NCBI GenBank assembly: GCA_964446745.1
Contig: CAYURR010000131.1
Location: forward strand, 1-8,524
Direction of reading: 5' to 3'
DNA from: CAYURR01 sp964446745
GTDB lineage: Bacteria > Bacillota > Clostridia > Lachnospirales > WQUN01
DNA length: 8,524 nt
Positions within the stretch are counted from its first letter, which is position 1. Each line of letters begins with the position of its first letter. This document shows, in pieces, positions 1 through 6,901 of this stretch. Position numbers and translations under genes: made by a program. A model generated the notes under the pieces. It searched no databases. It saw only the letters and a list, made by a program, of their open reading frames with translations, and was not told the origin of the DNA.

Positions 1-510
1 TTTAATATTATCTGAATGCTCATCATTACCACGTTGATAAGAAAATGTCACTTCAGTGAAAGCCGGTATAATAATATCTCTCTTATCACTATCTTTAATT
101 GTATATTGTGCATTAAAAAGTGGGGTGAGCCTTTCATCGGTGTAGTGCTGAAAATGGCGAACAACATTAGGTTCCTGCCCTTGTTCAGTAAACACCCATT
201 CTGTGAAAGCATTGGATTGTATTTTTAGTTTTGGTTCTAAATCATATTGCAAATCATTATCCCAATAGAACAGATCTTCTGTGAATGCGCTATAATACAG
301 AATTTTCTTACTTGCCAGTCCTGTGTCTTCTTCTGTTTCATTTTTAGGATCAACCAAATATTTAAACTCTCTTGAAAGCCTTGTTTTGCCTGTTCCATTA
401 AAGGCATAAATTAATTGAACCTTTATATCAGATTCAGTTGCAAGTTTTGCATTTGTTCTATGTTTTACGTCTTTTAGTTCTTTTGCTATTTCATTTAAAG
501 GTTTCCCCAT
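1..510 (-). CDS. prrC: PrrC-like anticodon nuclease, N-terminal 170 residues (runs off left edge)
   Basis: The minus strand is open from ATG 508-510 to base 1 without a stop. It begins MGKPLNEIAKELK and has a P-loop, AFNGTGKT, at residues 36-43, followed by KKILYYSAFTEDLFYWDNDL near residues 68-87. From memory, E. coli PrrC has a near-identical start, P-loop context and LFYWDNDL segment. PrrC is an ABC-type NTPase fused to a tRNA-Lys anticodon-cutting domain. It is kept silent by its type I restriction partner and released when a phage inhibits that partner. The neighbours agree: the ATG lies one base after the hsdS stop, the order in the prr locus. The ribosome binding site GAGGTGT overlaps the hsdS 3' end. 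The first glycine of the Walker A consensus is alanine here. The nuclease half, with the catalytic Arg/Glu/His residues, lies outside the window, so activity cannot be judged. The family call is strong; another R-M-linked ATPase is the alternative. Confidence 0.85.
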   Translation of the reverse strand, partial: MGKPLNEIAKELKDVKHRTNAKLATESDIKVQLIYAFNGTGKTRLSREFKYLVDPKNETEEDTGLASKKILYYSAFTEDLFYWDNDLQYDLEPKLKIQSNAFTEWVFTEQGQEPNVVRHFQHYTDERLTPLFNAQYTIKDSDKRDIIIPAFTEVTFSYQRGNDEHSDNIK

Positions 511-511
511 A

Positions 512-1711
512 TCACACCTCTAATTCAGCCTTTGGAAAGGTAAGCAGCTTATTACGGTAGTATTCATATTGTTGCTGTCTTGCCTTTATTTCAGCAGGTA
601 GACCGATTGCAATATCGTTGCAAAGAGTGTCGAAACGGTCGAGGATGTCGACGATGCGTTGTTGCTCAGCAAGAGATTTTTCTATATCGTTTGGAAAGGG
701 AATTGGTATTTTGACTCTTTCCACTACATCACGCCCAATACGTGGAACACTTGCTCTCCTAACTTGAGAAAAAATATACTCCTGTTGGTTAGAGAGTGCG
801 AGATATAAGTATCTACTATTTAAACTTGTGGGGCAAACAAGGCAATAACAATCATCAGCCGCCCAAAAATCGACATTGCTATATCCCACAGAACCAGCTG
901 CACCTGCACTGATAATAAAAGTTGTTTTTGCTGGATAATTACATTCCCCAAAATATCCCAACGGAATCATACTATTTTGATATACAGGATATTTACCCTG
1001 GTCGTTCAACTGACTTCTAACAACCCTTACACCTCTTGATAAAATTATTATTGTACCTAGTGTTTTCCACTCAACTTCATCACCAAATGTCAGCAAACTA
1101 TCCCTATAATACTCATACTGTTTTTTTCTCGCTGTAAGCTCCGCCGTAAGCTCCGCCGTAAGCTCCGCTGTAAGCTCTGTGAAATTATCTAATATGCGGA
1201 CAATTTCCTCCTGCACTGGGAGAGGAGGGAGGGGGATTTGTAATGTTTTAATAATATCTGAATTTAAATTGCTTACTGAACCACTATTAATTTTGCTAAT
1301 CCAATAATTTTGCACTAATTCCGACGAAAGGAAATGATATAAAAAATCCGAGTTAAGGGTATTTTCAAAATCACTTATTGATGCCCAACCATCGTGAATT
1401 GCCCCATCAATGTTCAAAATATACGGACGTCCAAAACTCATAGAGTTAGACATAATAAAATCACCTTTTTTTAGTACTCTTGATTTACTGGCACCTTCTG
1501 CAGTGATTTTTTGTTCAGTCTTGCTCACATATTTTGAATTAGGCATGGTATCGCCTATTTTAATCCAAGGAACGCCATCTTCCTTGTCTGTAATAAAATT
1601 GGCTATAGGCCGTGGTGAAGCACCACGTTGAATTTTAGCAATATCACCAAACGCCTTATACTCCACCCCGTCAGGGCAAAGCTCATTTATAAGCTCATCT
1701 AATTTACTCAT
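512..1711 (-). CDS. hsdS: Type I restriction-modification specificity subunit HsdS
   Basis: HsdS (399 aa) selects the bipartite DNA target for the HsdM methylase and HsdR nuclease. Two target-recognition domains are expected at about residues 15-160 and 212-345. Each is followed by a matching conserved helix: VQEEIVRILDNF (166-177) with QYEYYRDSLLTF (198-209), and EQQRIVDILDRF (349-360) with QYEYYRNKLLTF (381-392). This internal duplication is typical of complete two-domain HsdS. Between the first pair is a tandem ELTA x4 repeat (179-194), the spacer type known from the type IC EcoR124 enzymes, where copy number sets the spacing between the half-sites. The ATG lies two bases after the hsdM stop, and its GAGGTGT ribosome binding site lies within the last hsdM codons. 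The stop is one base before prrC. No frameshift is seen. The target sequence cannot be read from the protein. Confidence 0.95.
   Translation of the reverse strand: MSKLDELINELCPDGVEYKAFGDIAKIQRGASPRPIANFITDKEDGVPWIKIGDTMPNSKYVSKTEQKITAEGASKSRVLKKGDFIMSNSMSFGRPYILNIDGAIHDGWASISDFENTLNSDFLYHFLSSELVQNYWISKINSGSVSNLNSDIIKTLQIPLPPLPVQEEIVRILDNFTELTAELTAELTAELTARKKQYEYYRDSLLTFGDEVEWKTLGTIIILSRGVRVVRSQLNDQGKYPVYQNSMIPLGYFGECNYPAKTTFIISAGAAGSVGYSNVDFWAADDCYCLVCPTSLNSRYLYLALSNQQEYIFSQVRRASVPRIGRDVVERVKIPIPFPNDIEKSLAEQQRIVDILDRFDTLCNDIAIGLPAEIKARQQQYEYYRNKLLTFPKAELEV
1131..1178 (-). repeat. Four tandem 12-bp repeats in the hsdS spacer (ELTA x4)
   Basis: On the plus strand four consecutive units of the form GCYGTAAGCTCY occupy 1131-1142, 1143-1154, 1155-1166 and 1167-1178. 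The two middle units are identical; the outer two differ by one or two bases. On the coding strand they read ELTA four times. Because the unit is 12 bp, gain or loss keeps the reading frame and only changes the length of the helical spacer between the recognition domains. In EcoR124I and EcoR124II, two versus three TAEL units change the non-specific gap from 6 to 7 bases. Confidence 0.93.
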
Positions 1712-1713
1712 TA

Positions 1714-3261
1714 CTACACCTCGATTTCTGCAATAATCTTATCGATCTCAGCACGAAGCTTATCAATTTTTGCAACCGTTGTTTTAATTTCTGCGTTCAA
1801 CACATTGATATCAATGACTTCTCTTGTGTCCTTTGCCTCCACATAGGAGCTAACAGAGAGATTGTAGTTTCCATCTGCAATCTTATCCTTATCTACAGAC
1901 TTTGCCACATGGTCGATATCCTCTTTACGGTCAAACAGTTCCAAGATTTTTTCAATATGCTCTTCTGTCAGCACGTTGTTGTTAGTCTCTTTTTTGAAAA
2001 AATCTTCACCGCTTGCATCGATGAACTGTATTTTTGTATCGCTTTTGTGCTTGGACAAAACCAAGATATTCACAGCGATAGAGGTGCCAAAGAAAAGGTT
2101 TGGTGCCAGAGAGATAACCGTTTCCACAAAGTTATTATCAATCAAATACTGTCTAATTTTCTGCTCGGCACCGCCACGGTAAAAGATGCCGGGGAAGCAA
2201 ACAATAGCGGCACGCCCTTTACCAGAAAGATAGCTCAGTGCATGAAGTACAAAAGCAAAGTCCGCTTTAGACTTTGGCGCAAGAACTCCCGCAGGGGCAA
2301 AACGCTCATCGTTTATAAGGGTTGGGTCATCACTGCCAATCCAATTGATTGAATAGGGTGGATTGGATACAACGGCATCAAAAGGCTTGTCACTTCCAAA
2401 CTGAGGGTCTGTCAAAGTATTACCCAACGCAATATTGAATTTGTCATAGTTGACATTGTGCAAAAACATATTCATACGGGCAAGGTTGTACGTTGTGTGA
2501 TTTATTTCCTGTCCATAGAAGCCGTCTTCAATAATATGCTCATCGAATTGTTTTTTCGCTTGTAATAGCAATGAACCGGAACCGGCGGCTGGGTCATAAA
2601 TCTTGTTAATCGTCGTTTGATTATGTATTGCTAACCTAGCGATGAGTTTAGAGACACTCTGAGGTGTGAAAAATTCCCCTCCTGATTTACCTGCATTAGC
2701 AGCATAATTAGAGATTAAATACTCGTACGCATCGCCAAATAGGTCAATCTGATTATCTTCAAACTTACCAAAATCAAGTTCTTCAACACCTTTAATGACA
2801 GCGGCTAAACGGCTGTTTTTATCCTTAACAGTATTTCCTAAGCGGTTGCTTGTTGTATCAAAATCGGCAAACAATCCTTTAATATCACGTTCGGAAGGAT
2901 AACCATTGGCTGAACTTTCAATAGCTGAAAATATATCCGCCAGATCTGTGTTCAGGCTTTCATTTGTATTTGCATTTTTTGCAATGTTGACAAACAACTG
3001 ACTAGGGTAAATAAAATATCCCTTTGTTTTGATTGCATCTTCTTTAATTTCTTTGGTTATGATATCATCGTCAAGCTCTGCATACTTAACGCTGTCGTCT
3101 CCACCTTCAATATAATTAGAAAAGTTTTCACTAATGAAACGATAAAAGAGTGTTCCTAAAACATATTGTTTAAAATCCCATCCATCTACAGAACCGCGAA
3201 CGTCGTTCGCTATTTTCCAGATTTTAGATTGCAATTCGGCTCTTTGCGCTGCACTTGACAT
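1714..3261 (-). CDS. hsdM: Type I restriction-modification DNA methyltransferase subunit HsdM
   Basis: HsdM (515 aa) is the N6-adenine methyltransferase subunit that combines with HsdS to modify, and with HsdR to restrict, DNA. The N-terminal helical domain begins with QSKIWKIANDVRGSVDGWDF (11-30). The segment GGEFFTP is at 194-200, AdoMet-binding motif I DPAAGSGSL at 223-231 and catalytic motif IV NPPY at 300-303. The C-terminus (about 485-515) is a charged, probably coiled-coil tail. Length and motifs match a complete EcoR124-like HsdM. The start is supported by a strong GGAGGAAG ribosome binding site (3266-3273) with suitable spacing. It is the first gene of the hsdM-hsdS-prrC run, though a 39-codon tautomerase remnant lies just upstream and may be co-transcribed. 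Base composition is visibly AT-richer than the genes to its right. Confidence 0.96.
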   Translation of the reverse strand: MSSAAQRAELQSKIWKIANDVRGSVDGWDFKQYVLGTLFYRFISENFSNYIEGGDDSVKYAELDDDIITKEIKEDAIKTKGYFIYPSQLFVNIAKNANTNESLNTDLADIFSAIESSANGYPSERDIKGLFADFDTTSNRLGNTVKDKNSRLAAVIKGVEELDFGKFEDNQIDLFGDAYEYLISNYAANAGKSGGEFFTPQSVSKLIARLAIHNQTTINKIYDPAAGSGSLLLQAKKQFDEHIIEDGFYGQEINHTTYNLARMNMFLHNVNYDKFNIALGNTLTDPQFGSDKPFDAVVSNPPYSINWIGSDDPTLINDERFAPAGVLAPKSKADFAFVLHALSYLSGKGRAAIVCFPGIFYRGGAEQKIRQYLIDNNFVETVISLAPNLFFGTSIAVNILVLSKHKSDTKIQFIDASGEDFFKKETNNNVLTEEHIEKILELFDRKEDIDHVAKSVDKDKIADGNYNLSVSSYVEAKDTREVIDINVLNAEIKTTVAKIDKLRAEIDKIIAEIEV

Positions 3262-3275
3262 ATTTCTTCCTCCAT

Positions 3276-3395
3276 TTAGTTGTACTGAGCATTTTGGTTA
3301 CTACTGTTCCGTTTACAATCATATGTTGCTTGGAGCGGTTTTGATTTGTATTGGTGTGACTGACCTTTGACTATTTCAATTCTGACAAGCGGCAT
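3276..3395 (-). pseudogene. Truncated tautomerase (4-oxalocrotonate tautomerase-like) remnant
   Basis: This small minus-strand reading frame encodes 39 residues beginning MPLVRIEIVKGQSHQYKS. That is the typical N-terminus of tautomerase-superfamily proteins, with the catalytic Pro2 directly after the initiator Met and the family's first strand and KG turn. The match fades after about residue 26 (ATYDCKRN), and the frame stops at 3276-3278. Family members are about 60 residues or longer, so the helix and second strand are missing. The ribosome binding site GGAGGGG (3402-3408) is excellent and 6 bases from the ATG. The stop lies directly against the hsdM ribosome binding site. It is probably a decayed gene cut short when the hsd operon was joined here. 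It may still be translated as a leader peptide, but that is inference. Confidence 0.6.
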
Positions 3396-3437
3396 AACTT
3401 ACCCCTCCAAACAAAACTGTTTCGGGAAATTTTCAAC

Positions 3438-3466
3438 ACTCTAACATAGAGTTATGATTTGTTCAA
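3438..3466 (-). promoter_or_regulatory. Weak candidate promoter for the tautomerase remnant/hsdM operon, with palindrome
   Basis: On the minus strand TTGAAC (3461-3466) lies 17 bases from TAGAGT (3438-3443), a poor -10. The -10 forms one arm of a perfect inverted repeat, ACTCTA-aca-TAGAGT (3438-3452), which could be a repressor site. There is no better -35/-10 pair nearby. The assignment rests on position and partial consensus only. Confidence 0.3.
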
Positions 3467-3485
3467 CATACTCACCAACATTGAT

Positions 3486-3514
3486 TTGCCCTCATATATC
3501 ACATATGGTATATT
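3486..3514 (+). promoter_or_regulatory. Sigma-A/sigma-70-type promoter for the RSH-RyR gene
   Basis: TTGCCC (3486-3491) and TATATT (3509-3514) are separated by exactly 17 bases. The expected transcript start near 3521 gives a leader of about 45 bases before the ATG at 3567. It sits in the 287-base gap between the divergent hsdM and RSH genes. Confidence 0.6.
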
Positions 3515-3553
3515 CACTTCCACATACTGTTAAGACCTTTTCCTTACTATGAT

Positions 3554-3560
3554 TGGAGTG
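3554..3560 (+). promoter_or_regulatory. Ribosome binding site that decides the RSH-RyR start (ATG 3567)
   Basis: TTGGAGTG lies about 6 bases before the ATG at 3567. An in-frame ATG at 3549 lies upstream of this site and has no purine-rich site of its own (it is preceded by TTTTCCTTACT). The start at 3567 is therefore preferred, giving a protein that begins MSDFNKALALAFEAH, which fits the HD-domain helix. Confidence 0.7.
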
Positions 3561-3566
3561 AATACT

Positions 3567-6350
3567 ATGTCTGATTTCAATAAAGCGCTTGCGCTTGCGT
3601 TCGAGGCGCACGCAAACCAGTTTGACAAAGCGGGCGAACCATATGTACTGCATCCGATCCGCGTTGCGTCGTCTTTCACGGATGAGCCCGCGCGTATCGT
3701 TGCGGTTTTGCACGACGTGCTTGAGGACAACAAGCAGTTTACGCCCGACCGTCTGCGTGCCGAGGGATTTGACGAAGAGATCGTACGTGCCGTCGTTGCG
3801 TTGACGCGACACGAAGATACTGAGGGAGAGGATGCGTATCTCGAATACATCTGCAGTCTGTCCGATGAACCGCTCGCGGGTCGGGTAAAACTCGCGGACC
3901 TCAACGACAATATGAATATCAGTCGTATACCCACACCGACAGAAAAGGATTTTCTGCGCGTATCGAAGTATCGCCGCGCGTATTCGATACTCAGAAAAGC
4001 TCTGCGTGAGCGTGAGATATCTGAGTTGACCCAAAACGAGACGGACCCGAAGCGCGTCTATGCTATACGCTATGCGCGAATTGCCGAGGATTACGAGTGC
4101 TATGCGCGCGTACTCAGAGAGGTGCTCGAGCGCTTATGCTCGGGCGTAGCACCGCAGTCGATTGTACAGGTGCGAGCCAAAAAGGTTGCGAGCTTTACGG
4201 AAAAGCTCGTGCGCAAGAACTACTGTGACGGTGGACGCAACCCATTTGACCGTTGCACGGATCTATGCGGGGGCCGTGTGATCACACAGACCATGGATCA
4301 GGCCAATGAGATTGCCGCTTTCATCGAAAAGCATTTCAATGTGGATTACCAGAACAGCCTCGACGCGGGCAAGCGACTGAGCACAAAAGAATTTGGCTAC
4401 CGTTCGCTGCACTATGTCATTTCTATAAAGAGCGACAACCTACTCGGTATGGATACAAAGCCCGAAATCACAGGTGATCTGAAAGCCGAGATACAAATAC
4501 GCACAATGCTACAGCATGCCTGGTCGGACTGTGTGCACGACAGGCTATACAAATCCCCTTTCAAGGTCATGGACAAATACGAACGTGACAGCTCACGCAT
4601 TGCGGCCGCGCTCGAGGTCATCGACAATCAATTCAAGGACTTTATCTACGACTTTGACAAATACAGCATCAACTTCACCTCTTACCTACCCGAGAACGCT
4701 GTCCTAAAGATCATTTCCAACAACAATATCATTAAAAATCTCGAGGCCTCCGAGCGGAGCAAGCGGCCATATGCGTACAAGAACGCGGAGCTGTACACGA
4801 GCCTGGGCATGTATGCAGAGGCTGTCGAGCAGCTTTCTCCGTATGTAAACGAGCAAAACGCATTAACCTTACCGAGTGAGGCTGTGACCTTGGGTTATGC
4901 GCTCTGTTCGCTCGCGGATTTCGATCTGATGTCCAAGGATTTTGTTCGTGGCGAAAAGCTATTGAAGGCCATCGAAGAACAATACCGCTACCTGGATACC
5001 GACCGCAGCAACCTATGGCTCAAGGAAAAGAAGCTCTATACAAAAACGCTAGTCTGCCTGGCGGATTGCGTGATCTATTCGGGCATGAACCCTTCGCTGG
5101 CCGAAAACGCGTTGAGCCGTGCGTACAGGCTCGAGCCCGAGAACCCCTACATATTGAACAGGATCATAGAGGTCACATGGGGCGCATCGGGACGGTTTGA
5201 AATGCTCTCGGGTGCGATCGCAAACGGCGTGAGCATATGCCGCGCGCATATCGCGTCTGAGATAGAGCTGCCTAACGCATATCTCGCGATGGGACGGCTC
5301 GAGCTCGCAGCCGAAAACAACGATGCGGCACTCGAGGCATATTCTCAAGCGATCAACTACGTAAACCTACACAAGGACATTCGTCACGCCTCAATCATCG
5401 AGCTGTTTAAGACCGAGCGGATATTTTTGAACAAAACCGTACACAGCCGTGAGGCCGCAAGGCTTATCATCAAGCTGATCAATAACGCGATACGTCATTG
5501 GGAGAGCGGTGATGCACCGCAGTCCGAAGAGCTCGTCGGCGTAGGTCACTTCAACATAGACGTGAGCGAGATCATACATATAAATCTCGATGACGAACCG
5601 TTCGCACAGATAGACAGCATCGACGAGCTGATCGGCGACGGTTCGAAGCGTTACCTCGTCGTGGTTTCTGGCGGCGGGCACAAGGCCTCGCTGTATTGCC
5701 AGATATTCGTTTCGCAGGGACATAAGTTATTGATCTATGATGACGCGAGCAAGCAGCCGCTCGCAAACAACAGCCTCTATGCCGACAGCCACACTATAGC
5801 CGCGATCCCGTACGAGAAGGAGACGCTACTTGGTCTATTCGCAAAGCGCCTGACGGATTTCGATGAGGAGACGATCATAACAGCCGCGCGTCTCACGCAT
5901 GACAACTACAAAAACATACAGGACGCAAAGTTACAACGCATTCTCGACCGTTGCACCGAACAGTTCTTCCGCGATACCCCTGCCGCATTGCCATGGGAGG
6001 AACTGCCCGAGGACTATCGCCACGCCAACATCGACCAGGTGCGCTACTGGCTCACGATATTCGGATTATGTGGCTACGAGATCGTTCAGCGCGACGCGAA
6101 CGCAAATCTGTATCAGATCCCGTCTGACGACCTCGAGCATATGGCAAAACTCGAGCATGGCCGCTGGAACGCCGAACGGTTATTGCAGGGCTGGCGATAT
6201 GCACCTGTGCGCGACGACGCTAAGAAGCTGCATGACTGCATAACCTGCTGGGATAATCTGACCGACGAGATAAAGATGTTTGACAGGGAGGCCATAAAGA
6301 CAGCGGTCCGGATGCTGCACGGGTTGGGATACACGCTGAGGAGGGCTTAG
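3567..6350 (+). CDS. Fusion protein: HD hydrolase + RelA/SpoT synthetase + TPR-like region + RyR domain
   Basis: A 927-residue multidomain protein, numbered from ATG 3567. Residues 1-150 form a SpoT-like HD phosphohydrolase: GEPYVLHP (His29), LHDVLED (His49, Asp50, Glu53, Asp54) and KLADLNDN (Asp111, Asn115), so the metal and catalytic positions look intact. Residues about 195-360 form a RelA/SpoT synthetase: VRAKKVASFTEKLVRK (202-217), TDLCGGRVI with Asp232, GYRSLHYVI (277-285) and EIQIRTMLQHAWSD (308-321) with Glu308 and Gln310. Residues about 400-645 are helical and TPR-like, clearest at 571-600 (AYLAMGRLELAAENND). Residues 695-780 start YLVVVSGGGHK and may be Rossmann-like. Residues 808-927 hold a RyR domain, with EHGRW (863-867), GWRYAP (875-880), RDDAKK (882-887) and Asp906-Arg907. 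The likely role is to make and break (p)ppGpp or a related nucleotide under control of the sensing C-terminus. It lacks the TGS and ACT domains of housekeeping long RSH enzymes. The domains are well supported; the function of the whole is inferred. Confidence 0.9.
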   Translation: MSDFNKALALAFEAHANQFDKAGEPYVLHPIRVASSFTDEPARIVAVLHDVLEDNKQFTPDRLRAEGFDEEIVRAVVALTRHEDTEGEDAYLEYICSLSDEPLAGRVKLADLNDNMNISRIPTPTEKDFLRVSKYRRAYSILRKALREREISELTQNETDPKRVYAIRYARIAEDYECYARVLREVLERLCSGVAPQSIVQVRAKKVASFTEKLVRKNYCDGGRNPFDRCTDLCGGRVITQTMDQANEIAAFIEKHFNVDYQNSLDAGKRLSTKEFGYRSLHYVISIKSDNLLGMDTKPEITGDLKAEIQIRTMLQHAWSDCVHDRLYKSPFKVMDKYERDSSRIAAALEVIDNQFKDFIYDFDKYSINFTSYLPENAVLKIISNNNIIKNLEASERSKRPYAYKNAELYTSLGMYAEAVEQLSPYVNEQNALTLPSEAVTLGYALCSLADFDLMSKDFVRGEKLLKAIEEQYRYLDTDRSNLWLKEKKLYTKTLVCLADCVIYSGMNPSLAENALSRAYRLEPENPYILNRIIEVTWGASGRFEMLSGAIANGVSICRAHIASEIELPNAYLAMGRLELAAENNDAALEAYSQAINYVNLHKDIRHASIIELFKTERIFLNKTVHSREAARLIIKLINNAIRHWESGDAPQSEELVGVGHFNIDVSEIIHINLDDEPFAQIDSIDELIGDGSKRYLVVVSGGGHKASLYCQIFVSQGHKLLIYDDASKQPLANNSLYADSHTIAAIPYEKETLLGLFAKRLTDFDEETIITAARLTHDNYKNIQDAKLQRILDRCTEQFFRDTPAALPWEELPEDYRHANIDQVRYWLTIFGLCGYEIVQRDANANLYQIPSDDLEHMAKLEHGRWNAERLLQGWRYAPVRDDAKKLHDCITCWDNLTDEIKMFDREAIKTAVRMLHGLGYTLRRA
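6338..6345 (+). promoter_or_regulatory. Ribosome binding site for the HD gene, inside the RSH-RyR 3' end
   Basis: GAGGAGGG lies 5 bases before ATG 6351, and that ATG directly follows the TAG stop (6348-6350). The zero-base gap implies translational coupling of the two genes. Confidence 0.75.
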
Positions 6351-6872
6351 ATGTTGCATTCGATCATATGTGATCCGGATTATTTTTCCTGCCTCGAGCG
6401 CGTAAGGGAAAGCCTGAAAGGCGGCGCGGACAGTGAGACATTGCCGTTTGCGGAGGATTATTCGAGGCTGTTTTCACAGGAAAGGCTCCCGTCCAACATG
6501 GGCAACTTGAATCATTTCTTGAACGTGGTTTCCATGATGGCGCATCTTATTAACTATTTCGAGATCGAACAGGGCAAACGCAGCCTCACGCTGATGTTAG
6601 CCGCGTATTACCACGATATAGGCAAGACCGTGATTAACCACAGGCATGCGATGGAGGGAGGCTTCATATTTAAAAACATCAAGGCCTCGGGGCTTATTAA
6701 GCTCGAGAGGCTTTATGCCTCCCATGGCGTTACGTTTACACACGAGGATCTATTGTATATATCCGCACTGATAGAGCGTCACGACCTATTCGGCACACTC
6801 TCAAACGGTGAAAACAGCTATTACCCGTTGCATGCAATACCCAGAGCTTTTCCACTTACAAGCCACATATAG
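6351..6872 (+). CDS. HD-domain phosphohydrolase, N-terminal fragment of a frame-broken gene
   Basis: The 173-residue reading frame holds a second, different HD domain. NHFLNVVSMMAHL supplies His55, YYHDIGK supplies His88-Asp89 and Lys92, RHAMEGG supplies His99, and IERHDLFG supplies His144-Asp145. This is the pattern of metal-dependent phosphohydrolases that cleave nucleotides or cyclic nucleotides; the substrate is unknown. Translation is coupled to the RSH-RyR gene, so the two products probably act together. The last residues after about RAF (165-167) look unrelated to the rest. The protein sense continues in another frame, opening at 6812 and running to 7537. Loss of one T in the TTTT run at 6848-6851 would explain this: one extra T restores A-F-S-T-Y-K-P-H-I-D. 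The joined protein would be 395 residues. A true mutation, a sequencing error and ribosomal slippage on TTTT cannot be told apart here. Confidence 0.8.
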   Translation: MLHSIICDPDYFSCLERVRESLKGGADSETLPFAEDYSRLFSQERLPSNMGNLNHFLNVVSMMAHLINYFEIEQGKRSLTLMLAAYYHDIGKTVINHRHAMEGGFIFKNIKASGLIKLERLYASHGVTFTHEDLLYISALIERHDLFGTLSNGENSYYPLHAIPRAFPLTSHI

Positions 6873-6901
6873 ATGCGCTGCGTGAGACGCGTCAATGGGA
6901 C

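Noticed and set aside
16..228. 70-codon plus-strand open frame at the left edge
   Set aside because: Antisense to the PrrC-like frame, which is well supported by motifs and gene order.
1121..1127. Homopolymer of seven T in hsdS as an on/off switch
   Set aside because: The tract is short and the gene is in frame; the adjacent 12-bp repeat is the likelier variable element.
1131..1178. CRISPR array or minisatellite
   Set aside because: Units are contiguous 12-mers without spacers, and they are in frame inside hsdS.
1909..2352. 147-codon plus-strand open frame
   Set aside because: It lies antisense inside hsdM, which has clear methylase motifs; no ribosome binding site and no recognisable protein.
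3492..4034. 180-codon minus-strand open frame over the start of the RSH-RyR gene
   Set aside because: Arg-rich shadow of the HD domain coding strand, which shows intact catalytic motifs; it would also cross the RSH promoter.
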